Below are positions 61,701 to 64,000 of a stretch of 64,000 bases of DNA, one piece after another. The notes beneath the pieces were generated by a model. That model was given only the letters and a program-made list of their open reading frames with translations, made no database searches and had not been told where the DNA came from. Source of the DNA: Salvia splendens (taxonomy: Eukaryota > Streptophyta > Magnoliopsida > Lamiales > Lamiaceae). The stretch lies in assembly GCF_004379255.2 (NCBI RefSeq), contig NC_056052.1:5332001-5396000 (forward strand), given 5' to 3'. The translations under genes and the position numbers were made by a program. Every line of letters starts with the position of its first letter. Positions within the stretch are counted from its first letter, which is position 1.

Positions 61701-62843
61701 TAAAGATACGAAGGATTTAAAAAATTAAAATACATCATTTTTTTGGCATGAAGTACTGTTTCACCATTCACGTGAATTAGCCTTGCCTTAATTCATGACT
61801 AAAACACTTTATGGACTAACAAGCAAACTAGGCCAGTTCAGGTTCGGACTAAAAAGCTTTGTGATTGTGAATTATACGAATAATAGGGTCAGGTCACAAG
61901 TAAGAAGCCTTGTTGTTGTGGATTGAAGGAAAAATATATTCAATTCACGATTCTGAAGCATTTTGGTCACAAAGTCTAGGAAATAGGGGCTATCCACAGT
62001 AAGTACGCCTAGGGGGTGCCCAGGGCGCACGGGGCACCACCTTAAGCGTCCCGAGGTGGGTGGGCCAATTTATATTCCGGGCGACTTCTTTATTTAAAAG
62101 TGATACACTTTTCAATTTTGGGAATAGAGGCACTCTATCCCCTAGATTGTTTTTTGCTCTTTCTAGGTGACTTTATATCTCTTTATTTTAGCAACATTAC
62201 TTTCCATATCTTATATTCCCTAGGTGACTTTATATCTCTTATTTTGATTTTAGTATTAGTAATTTAAATTTGCAATTTTATGTTTTAATTTATAAGTCAT
62301 TTATTTTAAGTTTTAGTAAGATTAGCTAGGGATAGATCTAAACAGATTTTGGCTGTTAACGATCCCTGATTCGTGGGGGTAATGCCCCGTCGCCCCAAAT
62401 TTTACCTCATTGCCCCATGTCCCAACAACACTTTTGGTTGTAAATCGTAGGCAAAAATATGGTTAATTCACAACTGAGGATCTTTGTGGTTGTAAATTAT
62501 TGATACAAATTAATAATAAGCGTTCAATTACAAAAAATGGTATTGCCTGTTAATTTCTTTCTCGTGTTTTGTAGTTTGAGATTAGAGTTTTATTGTCTAT
62601 TCGAACTACAAATTGTGATTTAGACCCCAGCCATCTTGGGATCGTACATGTACTGCTGCTGCAGCAATTGGCCTCCTCAATGAGCTCAACCAGCTTCCGG
62701 AGTTCAGTTCCATGGGATTGGACAAACAGGCAGAAGCAATAGACGATGCTTTGGAGGTGTTGTACGAAGGTCTCATTACTCGGAGACTGCGCTGGGGCAG
62801 GTCGATCTCTCGCAAGGAAAGGCACAACTGGGATATCTGGTAA
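58788..62843 (+). CDS. DTW-domain tRNA-uridine aminocarboxypropyltransferase
   Basis: Enzymes of this family (TapT, DTWD1/DTWD2) transfer an aminocarboxypropyl group from S-adenosylmethionine to uridine in tRNA (acp3U). Eight exons share one frame: 58788-59090, 60045-60185, 60344-60436, 60601-60727, 60951-61054, 61211-61291, 61565-61644 and 62624-62843, giving 382 residues. A Ser/Lys-rich leader (about 1-38) may be an organelle transit peptide; the internal Met of 'MSADTL' is an alternative start. Cysteines in 'LCQKCWLPQEDCVCSKM' fit the family's metal site. 'MHPKDFLRQNNTGKLLW' and the signature 'IDGTWSNSAAM' (a variant of DTW) follow. The conserved 'WDRTCTAAAA' and 'RERHNWDIW'-like end close the domain. 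All splice sites are GT-AG, so the gene looks intact. Confidence 0.92.
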
Positions 62844-63198
62844 CGAGCAGCGCCATATGTTACGGTTTTTGCATATTAGCATACGAAGTTTTGCTGATTT
62901 CTGATGATTGTTTCTCGATTTTGTTTCAATCCTGTATTTTTGTCTGTCTCGTTTGATGTGGAATTCAATGAGACTAGAAAGATAGAAAATATAGAGTTCT
63001 TTTTGTGTAATTTTTTAGCTCTATATTTCTGCTACTGGTCAGTTGAAATAGTTACTAATGAGGCGTTCGGTTTGGGAGATCGGAGCTCAAGATTGAATTT
63101 TTGTCATGTTCGATTCATGAGATTGAATTTTTGTCTCTCATATTCTCATATTTTAACTTAGTTGCATGATAGTGTCAAAACAATTGACCCACAACTAA

Positions 63199-63392
63199 GG
63201 TGTTTGGTTTACAAGATGAAATAGTATCAAGATATAATCTAGGATAGAGTTGTGAGATTATTTTAGTCATGGGGGTTAATTGTAATTAATTATCTCATGA
63301 TTATTCATCTAGGATTAAGTTGTGGGATTGAATCTCTTGAACCAAACATAGTATAAATTTAATTTCGGATACAATCTTGCAAACCGAACACC
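63199..63392. mobile_element. Palindromic MITE, second copy
   Basis: GGTGTTTGGTTTACAAGATG at the left and CTTGCAAACCGAACACC at the right, with the same inner 'CATCTAGGATTAAGTTGTGG' block as 44971-45167. It lies 350 bp after the DTW gene stop. Confidence 0.7.
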
Positions 63393-64000
63393 CCAAGACT
63401 TTTAATGAACCTTTCAAAACAGCTAAGTATGCACTGAAAATTAAAGTTTGTTATTGAAATTAAATTCTAGGCTTTTAAAATGGAAAATAGAGATGTTTTC
63501 AATGGAATCTAACCTACTCTTATTCAGAAGTCTCTATATATATTTAACTACAAATTATCTTCAAAATTAAGAATATTATAAATACATCAAAAATTGTAAG
63601 AATAGATACCGGTTCACACTTCTAAATAAGAACGAATGTAGAAAGGCTTTTGAATTTTTTCTATTATTAAGGCAAAGTATTTTGATTTAAAAAGTGTTAC
63701 TGTGACAAAAATTTCATATAACCGTTACTTGCCACCTTATTCATTCAACACAATTTGTCTATACAGCAATAACTATGAGTCTGATTTTCCCCCTTTTTAT
63801 CTGTAAATCCCTAAAAAATACCTATTTATTTTATTTTTGTGCAATAAATTAATACTACTAATACTCTAATATAACAAGTTAAGATTAATAAATATTTTTA
63901 TGTTGCATATATACCATTCTTCTCCCGATTTCTTCTCCTTCAAACTCACCGACTCAAAGAAATCCAAAATTAGGAAAAAGTAAATAACAAGAAAAAAACC
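63393..64000. other. AT-rich spacer at the window end
   Basis: No gene or element recognised. From about 63905 'CATATATACCATTCTTCTCC' followed by CTTCTCCTTCAAACTCACCG could be the 5'UTR of a gene beyond the window. Confidence 0.4.

Overview
The window is plant nuclear DNA from a eudicot; I cannot fix the family. Three things point there: G-type lectin (S-domain) receptor kinases with the usual plant exon phases, an RMA1-type RING ligase and a DTW-domain tRNA-modifying enzyme, all with GT-AG introns; plant transposon families of nearly every class; and an AT-rich background full of (TA)n. Three host genes look intact: receptor kinase A (6935-9837), RMA1 (50513-51256, with an inferred 5'UTR exon and intron upstream) and the DTW gene (58788-62843). 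There are also broken host genes: receptor kinase B (15598-18485, 2-nt deletion), receptor kinase C (29871-30997, 5'-truncated, 1-nt deletion), an F-box-associated-domain gene (minus strand, about 41.7-42.9 kb) and small fragments.

Layout. 1-5619: copia retrotransposon, its 5' LTR cut by the window edge. 6.9-9.8 kb: kinase A. 10.9-15.4 kb: Helitron-like and repeated sequence with a nested hAT element. 15.6-19.1 kb: kinase B, followed by an inverted copy of the 5' end of kinase A. 20.6-27.55 kb: a chain of eight elements, each bounded by (TA)n tracts, flanked by two inverted copies of another repeat. 28.5-29.5 kb: nested MITEs. 29.9-31.0 kb: kinase C. 31.1-33.6 kb: Mutator-type MITE and Gypsy LTR remnant. 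34.1-41.7 kb: three related PIF/Harbinger elements. 41.7-47 kb: F-box pseudogene and small elements. 47.2-48.7 kb: a Harbinger element of another family with an intact ORF1. 48.9-51.3 kb: RMA1. 52.2-54.1 kb: MITE cluster with a SINE. 54.1-58.8 kb: AT-rich spacer. 58.8-62.8 kb: DTW gene.

The most unusual content is mobile DNA. (1) In the (TA)n chain at least three element families appear in paired copies, and the largest member carries a fragment resembling a GLUTAMINE DUMPER gene plus a 1.8-kb minisatellite. (2) Two of the three Harbinger elements share ends, promoter, 5'UTR and 3' tail but carry different proteins: one only the Myb/SANT-like ORF1, the other only the transposase. The third is an ORF1-transposase chimera joined at a short microhomology. 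This looks like a transposon split into two components that can recombine.

Exon coordinates come from reading splice signals and phase by eye; no alignment or database search was run.
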